A stretch of 64,000 nucleotides of DNA from NCBI GenBank assembly GCA_951828515.1, contig OX639992.1, positions 3,698,217 to 3,762,216 on the forward strand, written 5' to 3'. Numbering within the stretch: the stretch's first letter is position 1; each line of letters opens with the position of its first letter. This DNA comes from an uncultured Poribacteria bacterium. GTDB lineage: Bacteria; Poribacteria; WGA-4E; WGA-3G. Below the pieces are notes generated by a model. It saw nothing but the letters and a program-made list of their open reading frames with translations, had not been told where the DNA came from and did not search any database. A program made the translations under genes and the position numbers. Positions 33,844-40,648 of the stretch are shown piece by piece.

Positions 33844-33872
33844 TTGACAACCATACGGAATGCTGCTATAGT
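33844..33872 (+). promoter_or_regulatory. Sigma70 promoter of the MATE gene
   Basis: TTGACA (33844-33849), 17 nt, TATAGT (33867-33872), about 110 bp upstream of the MATE start. Confidence 0.75.
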
Positions 33873-33982
33873 GAAGCCCAGATGCATCACACCACAAGGG
33901 GCTATCAAACTTCAATTCGGTAAGGAAATCAAGGCGGAAAGGAATTGGAACAGCATCACCGAAGAGCCGAAACATCAAAAAT

Positions 33983-35356
33983 ATGAGAAAAACACGGGGC
34001 GATTTAACCCGAGGGAGTCTCCTAAGACACCTGCTACGGCTGTCAGGACCCATAATACTCAGCTACATGCTTCAAGAGGCGTTCAACATCGTCGACATGA
34101 TCTTCGTTGGAAGGCTGGGGGCTGGCGCGATAGCGGCTGTCGGAGTGAGCGGAAACTTAATCCGGTTAATCGGGGTTTTCTCGCTTGGTGTTTCAACAGG
34201 AACAGGGATTATGGTGGCACAGTATCTTGGAGCGAGGAACCTCGCACAAGCCGAGCACATCGCCATGCAGTCAATCCTGTTAGCTGTTTTTTTTTCCATT
34301 GGCGTAACCCTCGTTGGTTATCCCTTAGCTGAACAGGGTTTACTCGCCGTTAGGATGGTAGATCCCGAAGTACTGAAGCTCGGCACCGCTTATATGCATA
34401 TAATTCTCGCCGGTATTAGTACAATGTTTGTGTCAATGACTCTCGGCTCTATCTTTCGTGCGGGTGGGGACACAATTACCCCAATGGTAGTCCTGATTTT
34501 CGCAACACTGATTAACGTTGTGCTTGATCCGTTGCTAATTTTCGGTTTGTGGGGATTTCCAAAACTCGGAGTCGCAGGTTCGGCGTATGCAACGCTTATC
34601 GGGCGCGGGGCGAGCGTAATTATCCTACTTTATCTCTGTTGGAGTGGACGTGCCCCTGTTTCATTTCGGAGCGTTCGATATCAGGTAGATCTGGTGGAAA
34701 TGCTTGATATTTTAAGGCTTGGCGTTTACAGTTCTATGCAAGGGTTTTGGCGGCATATTTCGAGACTCGGTTTCCTGTGGGTCATCGGACCCTATGGTAA
34801 GACGGCTGTAGCGGCATATACGATCTGCATGCGACTTCGGATTCTCGTAATGAATCCCGGTTTCGGCATTGCAAACGCAGTTGTGCCGTTGGTCGGACAG
34901 AATTTGGGCGCGAATCAGATAGAACGTGCTGAAAGATCAACGCGAGTCGCGAATCTTTTAGGTGCCGCGATCATGGCAGTCATCGGTGCAGTTTTCTTCC
35001 TTTTTCCACAGACATTCATCCGGATTTTCACATCGGAAACGGATCTGACCGAAATCGGTGTCGTTTATCTACGGTTTCTGTCTCCAACGTTCGGATTCAT
35101 CGCCTTTTCGCTTATCTTAGGAAGAGCACTCAACGGTGCCGGAGATACCTTCTCTCCGATGGTGATCACACTTGCCGCACAGGTAGGCATTGGTTTGGGA
35201 CTCGTGATTCTACTTTCGCACTTCATGGGACTCAATGGCGTTTGGTCGGGGATCGCTCTTTCAAACGTTGTACAAGGCATCGCTATGTGGCTTTGGTACA
35301 GTACTGGAAGGTGGAAGTCAATAAAAATTGTTAAAAAGAAACCAAAGGTAGCGTAG
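33983..35356 (+). CDS. MATE-family multidrug/toxin efflux transporter
   Basis: A 457-residue, 12-TM Na+ or H+ antiporter. The two MatE repeats are visible: LSGPIILSYMLQEAFNIVDMIFVGRLG at the start of the first, and FRSVRYQVDLVEMLDILRLGVYSSMQGFWRHIS at the start of the second. Family landmarks include AVGVSGNLIRL, GTGIMVAQYLGARN, VPLVGQNLGANQ and LGRALNGAGDT. The substrate cannot be told from sequence. A good promoter lies upstream and the rhodanese gene follows after about 50 bp, so the two may be co-transcribed. Confidence 0.92.
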   Translation: MRKTRGDLTRGSLLRHLLRLSGPIILSYMLQEAFNIVDMIFVGRLGAGAIAAVGVSGNLIRLIGVFSLGVSTGTGIMVAQYLGARNLAQAEHIAMQSILLAVFFSIGVTLVGYPLAEQGLLAVRMVDPEVLKLGTAYMHIILAGISTMFVSMTLGSIFRAGGDTITPMVVLIFATLINVVLDPLLIFGLWGFPKLGVAGSAYATLIGRGASVIILLYLCWSGRAPVSFRSVRYQVDLVEMLDILRLGVYSSMQGFWRHISRLGFLWVIGPYGKTAVAAYTICMRLRILVMNPGFGIANAVVPLVGQNLGANQIERAERSTRVANLLGAAIMAVIGAVFFLFPQTFIRIFTSETDLTEIGVVYLRFLSPTFGFIAFSLILGRALNGAGDTFSPMVITLAAQVGIGLGLVILLSHFMGLNGVWSGIALSNVVQGIAMWLWYSTGRWKSIKIVKKKPKVA

Positions 35357-35407
35357 GACACAACACAGCGAATGTATCCTACAAAAAATTCAGAAGGAGT
35401 TGACAGA

Positions 35408-36247
35408 ATGATGGAAACCTACAAAGGGTACGAAAATCCACAACTGGTTATCTCTGCTGAGGAATTGAAAGGCACACTCGACGATCAGACGTTCTGCATC
35501 GTTGATACGCGACCGACGTATGAATATATCCGCGGACATATTCCCGGCGCACTTCATTTAGATTTGTTCGGTTTAAGCCTCATTGATACTCGGAAAGAGA
35601 CGTTTGATGCCTTTATGTGGATGATAGCATACCTATTTCAGCAACGCGGTCTCGATCCGAGTAAACCGATTGTATGGTATGAAGATATATCGGGAACGCG
35701 CGCTTCCCGCGGGTTTTGGTTTTGTGAGTATTTAGGACATCCCGAAACCCGTCTATTGGATGGTGGTTTCAAGGCGTGGCTATCGGCAAATGGACCTGTT
35801 AGTACTGCAGGTGCTGAGCCACCGGAGGTTCCACCTTTTCCGATAAATGCCCAACACGATATACACATGGATGCTGATGTGATTCGGGTCCTGTTAAACC
35901 GAAGCGACTTTGTTCCTCTTGATACACGCACCGACGATGAACATTACGGCAGGATTGCTCGCGCAGAACGGGCAGGTGCCATTCCGGGCTCTATCCACAT
36001 TGAATGGCTCAATAATCTTGACGAAGCAGGGGCATTCAAACCTGCTAACGAACTCAGAGAGATGTATGAAGCCGTCGGTATTACACCGGACAAACAGGTA
36101 ATGTGCTACTGACAGGGCGGATACCGCTCTTCCCAAGCCTATTTGGCGTTGCGGCTCTTGGGTTATCCAAAGGTCAGCAACTACATAGGCTCGTGGAAAG
36201 AGTGGGGAGACCGGCTGGATCTGCCGGTTGAGATTCCACACGCTTAG
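35408..36247 (+). CDS. Two-domain rhodanese with in-frame TGA at the catalytic cysteine (candidate selenoprotein)
   Basis: Thiosulfate/3-mercaptopyruvate sulfurtransferase of 279 residues if TGA 36110-36112 is read through. The N-terminal rhodanese domain (IVDTRPTYEYIRGHIPGALHLD) is the inactive one. The C-terminal domain (PLDTRTDDEHYG...GAIPGSIHIEWLN) reaches VMCY, then TGA, then QGGYRSSQAYLALRLLGYPKV and ends PVEIPHA-TAG. Family members have YCQGGxRS here, so TGA replaces exactly the persulfide-forming cysteine (residue 235). A hairpin suited to a bacterial SECIS follows. TGA is used as a normal stop elsewhere in the window. The start is ATG 35408 with AAGGAG eight bases upstream. The alternative is a nonsense mutation. 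Confidence 0.8.
36113..36162 (+). promoter_or_regulatory. Candidate bacterial SECIS element
   Basis: Directly after the TGA, CCAA (36133-36136), loop GCCTAT and TTGG (36143-36146) form an apical hairpin whose loop begins with G, about 24 nt from the UGA. CCGC (36124-36127)/GCGG (36151-36154) can extend the stem. An alternative outer stem is CCCAAG/CTTGGG (36132-36137/36157-36162). Confidence 0.5.
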
Positions 36248-36250
36248 TGG

Positions 36251-36973
36251 TTACGGCACACGAAGTGTGTCTACTACTTTAGCGACTTCAGCAGGGCATT
36301 CATGCGGGAGGTAATGTCCGGCGTTGGGTATCCATACCCACTGAATATTCGGGTTGGGCGGAATGCGCAACTTTTGCTCAGTTAAATCATTCCGTCCCAT
36401 ACCACCAAAGACTTCACAGATAGGGATGCATGCCTGCTCAAGGTAGGCGTAGGCATCGAAATTTTTTACAGACTCCCAGAAATCGTGCCAAATTTCGGAT
36501 TCAAAGCGGTTTCTCGTCTCTTTTGCTTTCTGCTGAATCTGCGCAATAGCAACTTCGGGGAGTGAACCGTAGAACCGTCCAGTGTCGAAAGCACTGCCCG
36601 CAGATGAAAGACTCGTCCATCCCTCCAGCAGCACAAGTCCAACAACACGCGATGAACGTCTGGCGACTTCCATCGCTACCATACCCCCCAGACTATGACC
36701 AACAATCACCAAGTTTTCTACGCGCAAATTGTCTGAGAGGTATAACACATCATCAGCAAGGCTACCTAACGTAAATGGTTTTGTGGGAACAGTACTCCGT
36801 CCATGTCCACGAAAATCGAGAGCGATACAACGTTGTTCGTACGGTAATTTTTTAATCGTCCGTGTCCAATCCGATGCGTCACATCCAGTGCCGTGTAAGA
36901 AAAGCAGCGACTGTCCCAATCCTCCTGAATCAAAGTAAGCCATCTCTCCCCAACAGGTTGCGATTGTTGCCAT
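36251..36973 (-). CDS. Alpha/beta-hydrolase
   Basis: A 240-residue serine hydrolase fold. The oxyanion motif is LFLHGTGCDASDW, the DFRGHGRS loop follows, and the nucleophile elbow is VGHSLGGMVA. The catalytic histidine is in NAGHYLPHECP near the C-terminus. The acid is probably the Asp in GMGRND. There is no signal peptide. It converges on the rhodanese gene with only 3 bp between stop codons. The substrate is unknown. Confidence 0.88.
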   Translation of the reverse strand: MATIATCWGEMAYFDSGGLGQSLLFLHGTGCDASDWTRTIKKLPYEQRCIALDFRGHGRSTVPTKPFTLGSLADDVLYLSDNLRVENLVIVGHSLGGMVAMEVARRSSRVVGLVLLEGWTSLSSAGSAFDTGRFYGSLPEVAIAQIQQKAKETRNRFESEIWHDFWESVKNFDAYAYLEQACIPICEVFGGMGRNDLTEQKLRIPPNPNIQWVWIPNAGHYLPHECPAEVAKVVDTLRVP

Positions 36974-37009
36974 AGCAGTGTGTCCTGACGAAGGATGGTA
37001 CTTACTGTT

Positions 37010-37855
37010 CTACGTCGTTAAATTCCAAATCCGCGCAGCTGTTCCGCCGAGAATCTCATCTTTATTATCATCTGTCAGGAACGGAAGCCCTTCGCGAATG
37101 AGTTGGAGTTCCTGCGCTAAAGAGGGCCAGTTGTGTTTTTGTCTGTGATGACCGGGATAGCCTGTCCCCCACATCGTCCGCTCTGCACCGAAAACCGATA
37201 GCAACTTCTCAATAAACGGATGCACGTCTGCATAAGGAAACGCTTGCTGCGAACGTCCAGCGACATCCGATAGTTTCAAGTGGACGTTGTCGTAACGTGC
37301 CAGTTCCACGATGGGTTGAAATGCCGCTGCCTCGGCATCTATCTGTGGGTACCCCAGATGATCGAGAATAAGTCTCAGATGGGGATACCGTTCGGCGATA
37401 ACTGCCACCTGATCCGCAAACGCAGCGCGTAGGTGAAATTGGATGATGGCATCCAATGCCGCGATCTCTTCCCACATCGGTCCGTTCTGTCGGGTTAGCA
37501 AAATCTTCTCATCGGGGTAATACATCGGATGGAAACGAAAACCTACCAAACCCCGCTCTTTTATCCAGTAGCGAACTTGTTCGGCATTGTTCGGGTCTTG
37601 AGGGTCGATTAAACCGTGTCCGATAAACCGATCAGGAAAACGCTCTACCGAGTCCGCAATGTAACCGTTATCCCAAGTGGACCAACTCGTCTGCACAAGG
37701 ACTGTCCAATCTACGTCATGCGCGTCCATCTCTGCTAAGAGTTCATCGGCAGTACCGGGTTCATCTGGATAAGAATTCCAAGTCGGCGCAGTGGGCCCGA
37801 CAGGATACTTCGGTGGATCGATTTCCCAGACATGGACATGGGTATCTACAATCAT
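37010..37855 (-). CDS. Amidohydrolase-2 family metal-dependent hydrolase
   Basis: A 281-residue TIM-barrel hydrolase of the PF04909 family. The metal-binding HxH is at the N-terminus (IVDTHVHVWE). Further landmarks are GLIDPQDP, GFRFHPMYY, the strand-end histidine in IQFHLRA, LILDHLGYP and the late-barrel MWGTGYPGHH. It resembles lactonases (L-fuconolactonase-like) and decarboxylases; the substrate is unknown. The alpha/beta-hydrolase lies 36 bp downstream and MoeA 24 bp upstream on the same strand, so the three minus-strand genes probably form an operon. Confidence 0.85.
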   Translation of the reverse strand: MIVDTHVHVWEIDPPKYPVGPTAPTWNSYPDEPGTADELLAEMDAHDVDWTVLVQTSWSTWDNGYIADSVERFPDRFIGHGLIDPQDPNNAEQVRYWIKERGLVGFRFHPMYYPDEKILLTRQNGPMWEEIAALDAIIQFHLRAAFADQVAVIAERYPHLRLILDHLGYPQIDAEAAAFQPIVELARYDNVHLKLSDVAGRSQQAFPYADVHPFIEKLLSVFGAERTMWGTGYPGHHRQKHNWPSLAQELQLIREGLPFLTDDNKDEILGGTAARIWNLTT

Positions 37856-37879
37856 GGGAGACTCCTTAACGCACTCCGT

Positions 37880-39082
37880 TTAGAATAGAAACTGAGCATC
37901 TACTGTTTCTCCAGCACCTAACGTTACTCCGGCTGGAATCGTGATTAAGCCATTTGCCAAAACGAGCGAATGCAGAATACCTGAACCTTGTGGTCCTGTC
38001 GTTTCGGCAGTATAATCCCCATTAGATTCTTTAAGAATTGCGCGCATATAATTAACGCGTCCGTCCCTGTTGGTAATGGGTTCGGTTAAAGTGGCTTTGA
38101 AGGTCGGACGTAACAGTTCTGTATGTCCCGCCATTTTCAGAAGTGCTGGTCGCACAAAAAGTTCAAACACAACGAGCGAAGATACCGGATTGCCGGGCAA
38201 TCCAAAAATAGGTTTCCCGTCCGAAATGCCGTAAGCCTGTGGTTTTCCGGGCTTCATCGCGACGCGCCAAAAGTTAACTTCACCTAATCTCTCCAATACA
38301 CTTTTCACAAAGTCATGCTCCCCTACCGAAACACCACCACTTGTAATCAAAGCATCCGACTTCGCGAGTGCCGCCCGAAAGATACGCTCTATTTCTGCTT
38401 CATCGTCAGGAGCAATACCCATATCAATCGGTATGCCTCCCGCTTCCTCGACCTGTGCATAGAGACCGTAACGGTTGCTTTCTCGAATTTTTCCCGGTTC
38501 AAGGGGTTCGCCGAGTAGCAGGAGTTCATCACCTGTTGAAACAATCGCAACAGTGGGCTTACGATAGACTGTAGCCTCTGGGCGATTAAGAGAGGCGAGC
38601 ATTGAAACTTCCGGCGGACGTAGGTATTTCCCTTTTCCCATGACCTGCTGTCCGTCCGCAACACTCTCACCCGTGAAACGGACGTTTCCAGTTTTGTCAA
38701 TACCCTCAAAAATCTTGACTGTATCCCCCTCTCGCTGGGTCACCTCTTGCATCACAACGGCATCGGCACCCTCAGGCATCATAGCACCGGTCATGATACG
38801 GGACGCTTGCCCGGTTTCAACCTGTTTTGTTGGCGCATATCCCGCCGCAATTGTCTCAACGATTGTGAGAACCGCAGGCTTCGTTTCCGAAGCGTTTTGA
38901 ACATCTGCCGCGCGAACTGCATACCCATCCATTGCTGAATTGTCGAACGGAGGAATGTTTTCTTCGGCATGCAGTGCCTCTGCGAGAACGTAGCCCGAGG
39001 AACTTAGAATTTCCCGCTTTTCCGTCGGTAAAACCGGAATGGTATTTAACATCTGTTGGCGGGCTTCTTCAACACTTAGCAT
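37880..39082 (-). CDS. moeA: Molybdopterin molybdenumtransferase
   Basis: A 400-residue MoeA/GEPH protein that inserts molybdate into adenylylated molybdopterin. Visible: DNSAMDGYAVRAAD near the N-terminus, TGAMMPEGADAVVMQE, STGDELLLLGEPLEPGKIRESN, SGGVSVGEHDFVK, AMKPGKPQAYG and GLPGNPVSSLVVFELF. The C-terminal beta domain IV is complete. With MobA at 54.6 kb it shows that the organism makes Mo-bis-MGD or a related cofactor. It heads a likely three-gene operon with the amidohydrolase and the alpha/beta-hydrolase. Confidence 0.95.
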   Translation of the reverse strand: MLSVEEARQQMLNTIPVLPTEKREILSSSGYVLAEALHAEENIPPFDNSAMDGYAVRAADVQNASETKPAVLTIVETIAAGYAPTKQVETGQASRIMTGAMMPEGADAVVMQEVTQREGDTVKIFEGIDKTGNVRFTGESVADGQQVMGKGKYLRPPEVSMLASLNRPEATVYRKPTVAIVSTGDELLLLGEPLEPGKIRESNRYGLYAQVEEAGGIPIDMGIAPDDEAEIERIFRAALAKSDALITSGGVSVGEHDFVKSVLERLGEVNFWRVAMKPGKPQAYGISDGKPIFGLPGNPVSSLVVFELFVRPALLKMAGHTELLRPTFKATLTEPITNRDGRVNYMRAILKESNGDYTAETTGPQGSGILHSLVLANGLITIPAGVTLGAGETVDAQFLF

Positions 39083-39194
39083 TTAATTTCGTCTCCTTTG
39101 CATAATCTCATATCCAATATCATAAAGCATCGCGCCGATAAGTGCAAGCCCATCTTTTCATGAGCATTGGTTTTCGATTTGGGACGGTTGTATA

Positions 39195-39246
39195 GAATAA
39201 GTCGGGAATCGGAGTTCCCTTCTACAGGAGAAATGAATGCCTCTGC
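39195..39246 (+). repeat. Dispersed repeat family C copy
   Basis: ATCGGAGTTCCCTTCTACAGG with the same flanks as 13508-13560; it lies directly upstream of the metal-cluster promoter. Confidence 0.65.
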
Positions 39247-39264
39247 CCTCTTTTTCAAGTTTAT

Positions 39265-39293
39265 TTGACATTGACAGAATCGTATGATATAAT
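39265..39293 (+). promoter_or_regulatory. Consensus sigma70 promoter of the metal-acquisition cluster
   Basis: TTGACA (39265-39270), 17 nt, TATAAT (39288-39293). A second TTGACA follows immediately at 39271. The -10 lies inside a weak palindrome GATATAATTTATC, but no clear Zur or Fur box is seen. Confidence 0.8.
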
Positions 39294-39358
39294 TTATCGC
39301 AAGTTTATTGGCAATTTTATATTCGATAACAACACGGGCATCGGTTATGAGGAACGGC

Positions 39359-39700
39359 ATGGCTTTTCCCAATACACTAATATTTGGACGTAGTTTGAAG
39401 ACCTGCATTTTAATAAGTTTATGTTGCTATGTCGCGCTGTTAGGTGTCATCGCACTCACGCACGATCATACCGAGCACGATCATTCAGCAGAAACCTGTA
39501 CAGCCTGTTTCTACATCAGTCAACACGTTGGAGAGGAAATCGAGTTCTTTCCACTCATCTCTCCGTTCTTTCCGTGTACGACACTTCCGCTTTATGAAAC
39601 CGTTTTTCTTCCCTTAAGACTTACCACAAACACGCGCAGTCGTGCCCCACCTGTATTCTCGATTGGTTTTCAGTTTTCAGTAGTTAAGGTTTTCGTTTAA
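39359..39700 (+). CDS. Small His-rich membrane protein heading the metal cluster
   Basis: A 113-residue protein with one N-terminal TM helix (CILISLCCYVALLGVIAL), then a His/Cys segment THDHTEHDHSAETCTACF and a hydrophobic C-terminal half ending RSRAPPVFS. This layout recalls small DUF2946-type metal-related proteins. It probably binds metal on the outer face of the membrane. ATG 39359 was chosen because GAGGA lies five bases upstream; earlier in-frame codons sit almost on the transcription start. The last residues (GFQFSVVKVFV) come from a heptamer repeat that has run into the gene. Confidence 0.6.
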   Translation: MAFPNTLIFGRSLKTCILISLCCYVALLGVIALTHDHTEHDHSAETCTACFYISQHVGEEIEFFPLISPFFPCTTLPLYETVFLPLRLTTNTRSRAPPVFSIGFQFSVVKVFV

Positions 39701-39747
39701 CAAAACCCCCTTGTAACCGACAGCCGATAACTGACAACGGATAACTA
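39664..39747. repeat. Heptamer repeat hairpin at the end of the His-rich gene
   Basis: GGTTTTCAGTTTTCAGTAGTTAAGG, a loop, then CTTGTAACCGACAGCCGATAACTGACAACGG. The first half encodes the C-terminus of the upstream protein. Confidence 0.6.
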
Positions 39748-39767
39748 ATTTATATTCCTATCTTGTC

Positions 39768-39806
39768 CAAAGGGTGTGGGAGGACCTACACTCGTCTTCC
39801 CTTTGC
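39768..39806 (+). promoter_or_regulatory. Stem-loop in the leader of the lipoprotein gene
   Basis: CAAAGGG (39768-39774) pairs with CCCTTTG (39800-39806), with GTGT/ACAC inside. Confidence 0.4.
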
Positions 39807-39897
39807 ACGCTCCTGCTTTGCAAAAATGGCTCTGTATGAACGGTATCTCTTTCGGGAACCTATGGGATCCCTATTGCCTAAAAATACATGAGCTACC

Positions 39898-39941
39898 ATG
39901 GCATGCTAACGCGTGTTTGACACCGTTCGCGTGCATGCCAT
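39898..39941 (+). promoter_or_regulatory. Long inverted repeat ATGGCATGC/GCATGCCAT in the same leader
   Basis: ATGGCATGC-TA-ACGCG (39898-39913), a 14-nt loop, CGCGT-GCATGCCAT (39928-39941): 14 pairs with a TA bulge. It lies about 100 nt before the lipoprotein start. It is a strong RNA hairpin or operator candidate in a 340-bp gene-free stretch. Confidence 0.55.
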
Positions 39942-40042
39942 CTGTTAAGAGCAATTTACTTTACAAAGTAATACGGGCTTTAAAGAGTCCGCGCGCGGCT
40001 TTTTCTGCCGTGTGCTATCCTACAAATAAATTGGAGAATACA

Positions 40043-40636
40043 ATGTTTACGTATGTTTTTGGATACGACTTTTCGGTCGTTATTTCTCGATTAATGTTAC
40101 TGAGTTTTGTTGCTACCCTTCCTTTTATGGGCGGGTGTGGTGAAGATGACAACCCGATTGTTGATGATCACGATCATGAAGAAGAAGAGGCGCAGCTTCA
40201 TGCCGATGCCGACGGCTTCGCTTTAGAAGTCGATGGGGCAGAGGTCTATCGTCAGTTTCAAGGCACCGATAGCGGCGGTCTCACCGTTGGCGTTGGTGCA
40301 GAGATTGAGGTCCATGTCGTATTTCTTGATGCCACCGGTGCCGAATTCCATGTCGGTGAGGAAGAGGAAGAGGAAGACGAACATGGTCATGATGAAGAGG
40401 AAGCCTTCAGCTTAGGCTTGTCGGATTACGATTCCTCCATTATTGAGATCCATCTGGAAGAGGAAGAAGATGAGCACGCTGAAGATGAACACGGAGACGA
40501 AGAACACGCCGAAGAAGAGTTAGGGTTTGGACTCGTTGGTCTGAAAGCGGGAACAACGAGAATCAAACTCCAACTGCTTCACGGGGGTCATCCAGATTTC
40601 ACGGGAGCACTTCTGATACCGGTGACCGTTGAATAA
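40043..40636 (+). CDS. His/Glu-rich metal-binding lipoprotein
   Basis: A 197-residue lipoprotein. The signal ends LPFMGGC (lipobox). Mature protein begins GEDDNPIVDDHDHEEEE and contains two long acidic/His tracts (EEEEEEDEHGHDEEE and EEEDEHAEDEHGDEEHAEEE), likely low-affinity zinc or other divalent-metal sinks. Between them are beta strands (GGLTVGVGAEIEVHVVFLDATG). The C-terminus LKAGTTRIKLQLLHGGHPDF looks like a small beta-sandwich. ATG 40043 follows GGAG by six bases; a longer upstream frame overlaps the structured leader and is rejected. The TonB receptor starts 12 bp downstream, so it probably passes metal to it. Confidence 0.8.
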   Translation: MFTYVFGYDFSVVISRLMLLSFVATLPFMGGCGEDDNPIVDDHDHEEEEAQLHADADGFALEVDGAEVYRQFQGTDSGGLTVGVGAEIEVHVVFLDATGAEFHVGEEEEEEDEHGHDEEEAFSLGLSDYDSSIIEIHLEEEEDEHAEDEHGDEEHAEEELGFGLVGLKAGTTRIKLQLLHGGHPDFTGALLIPVTVE

Positions 40637-40648
40637 AAGGAAAGATCT

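Noticed and set aside
33664-34053. 129-codon minus-strand frame between the LamG and MATE genes
   Set aside because: It spans the promoter region and the MATE start, has no SD and no protein-like pattern.
35408-36112. Rhodanese simply ending at TGA 36110
   Set aside because: The downstream frame keeps 44 residues of rhodanese-specific sequence directly after the stop, so the gene does not naturally end there; Sec recoding or nonsense mutation are the alternatives.
39283-39297. Zur-type operator over the metal-cluster -10
   Set aside because: GATATAATTTATC is only a weak palindrome dominated by the -10 hexamer; it does not resemble known Zur or Fur boxes well enough.
39750-39960. Cobalamin riboswitch before the TonB operon
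   Set aside because: The conserved B12-box sequence is absent; only generic hairpins are visible.
39776-40042. 89-codon upstream extension of the His/Glu-rich lipoprotein
   Set aside because: It would bury the signal peptide and lipobox inside the protein and covers the structured leader. GGAG before ATG 40043 marks the true start.
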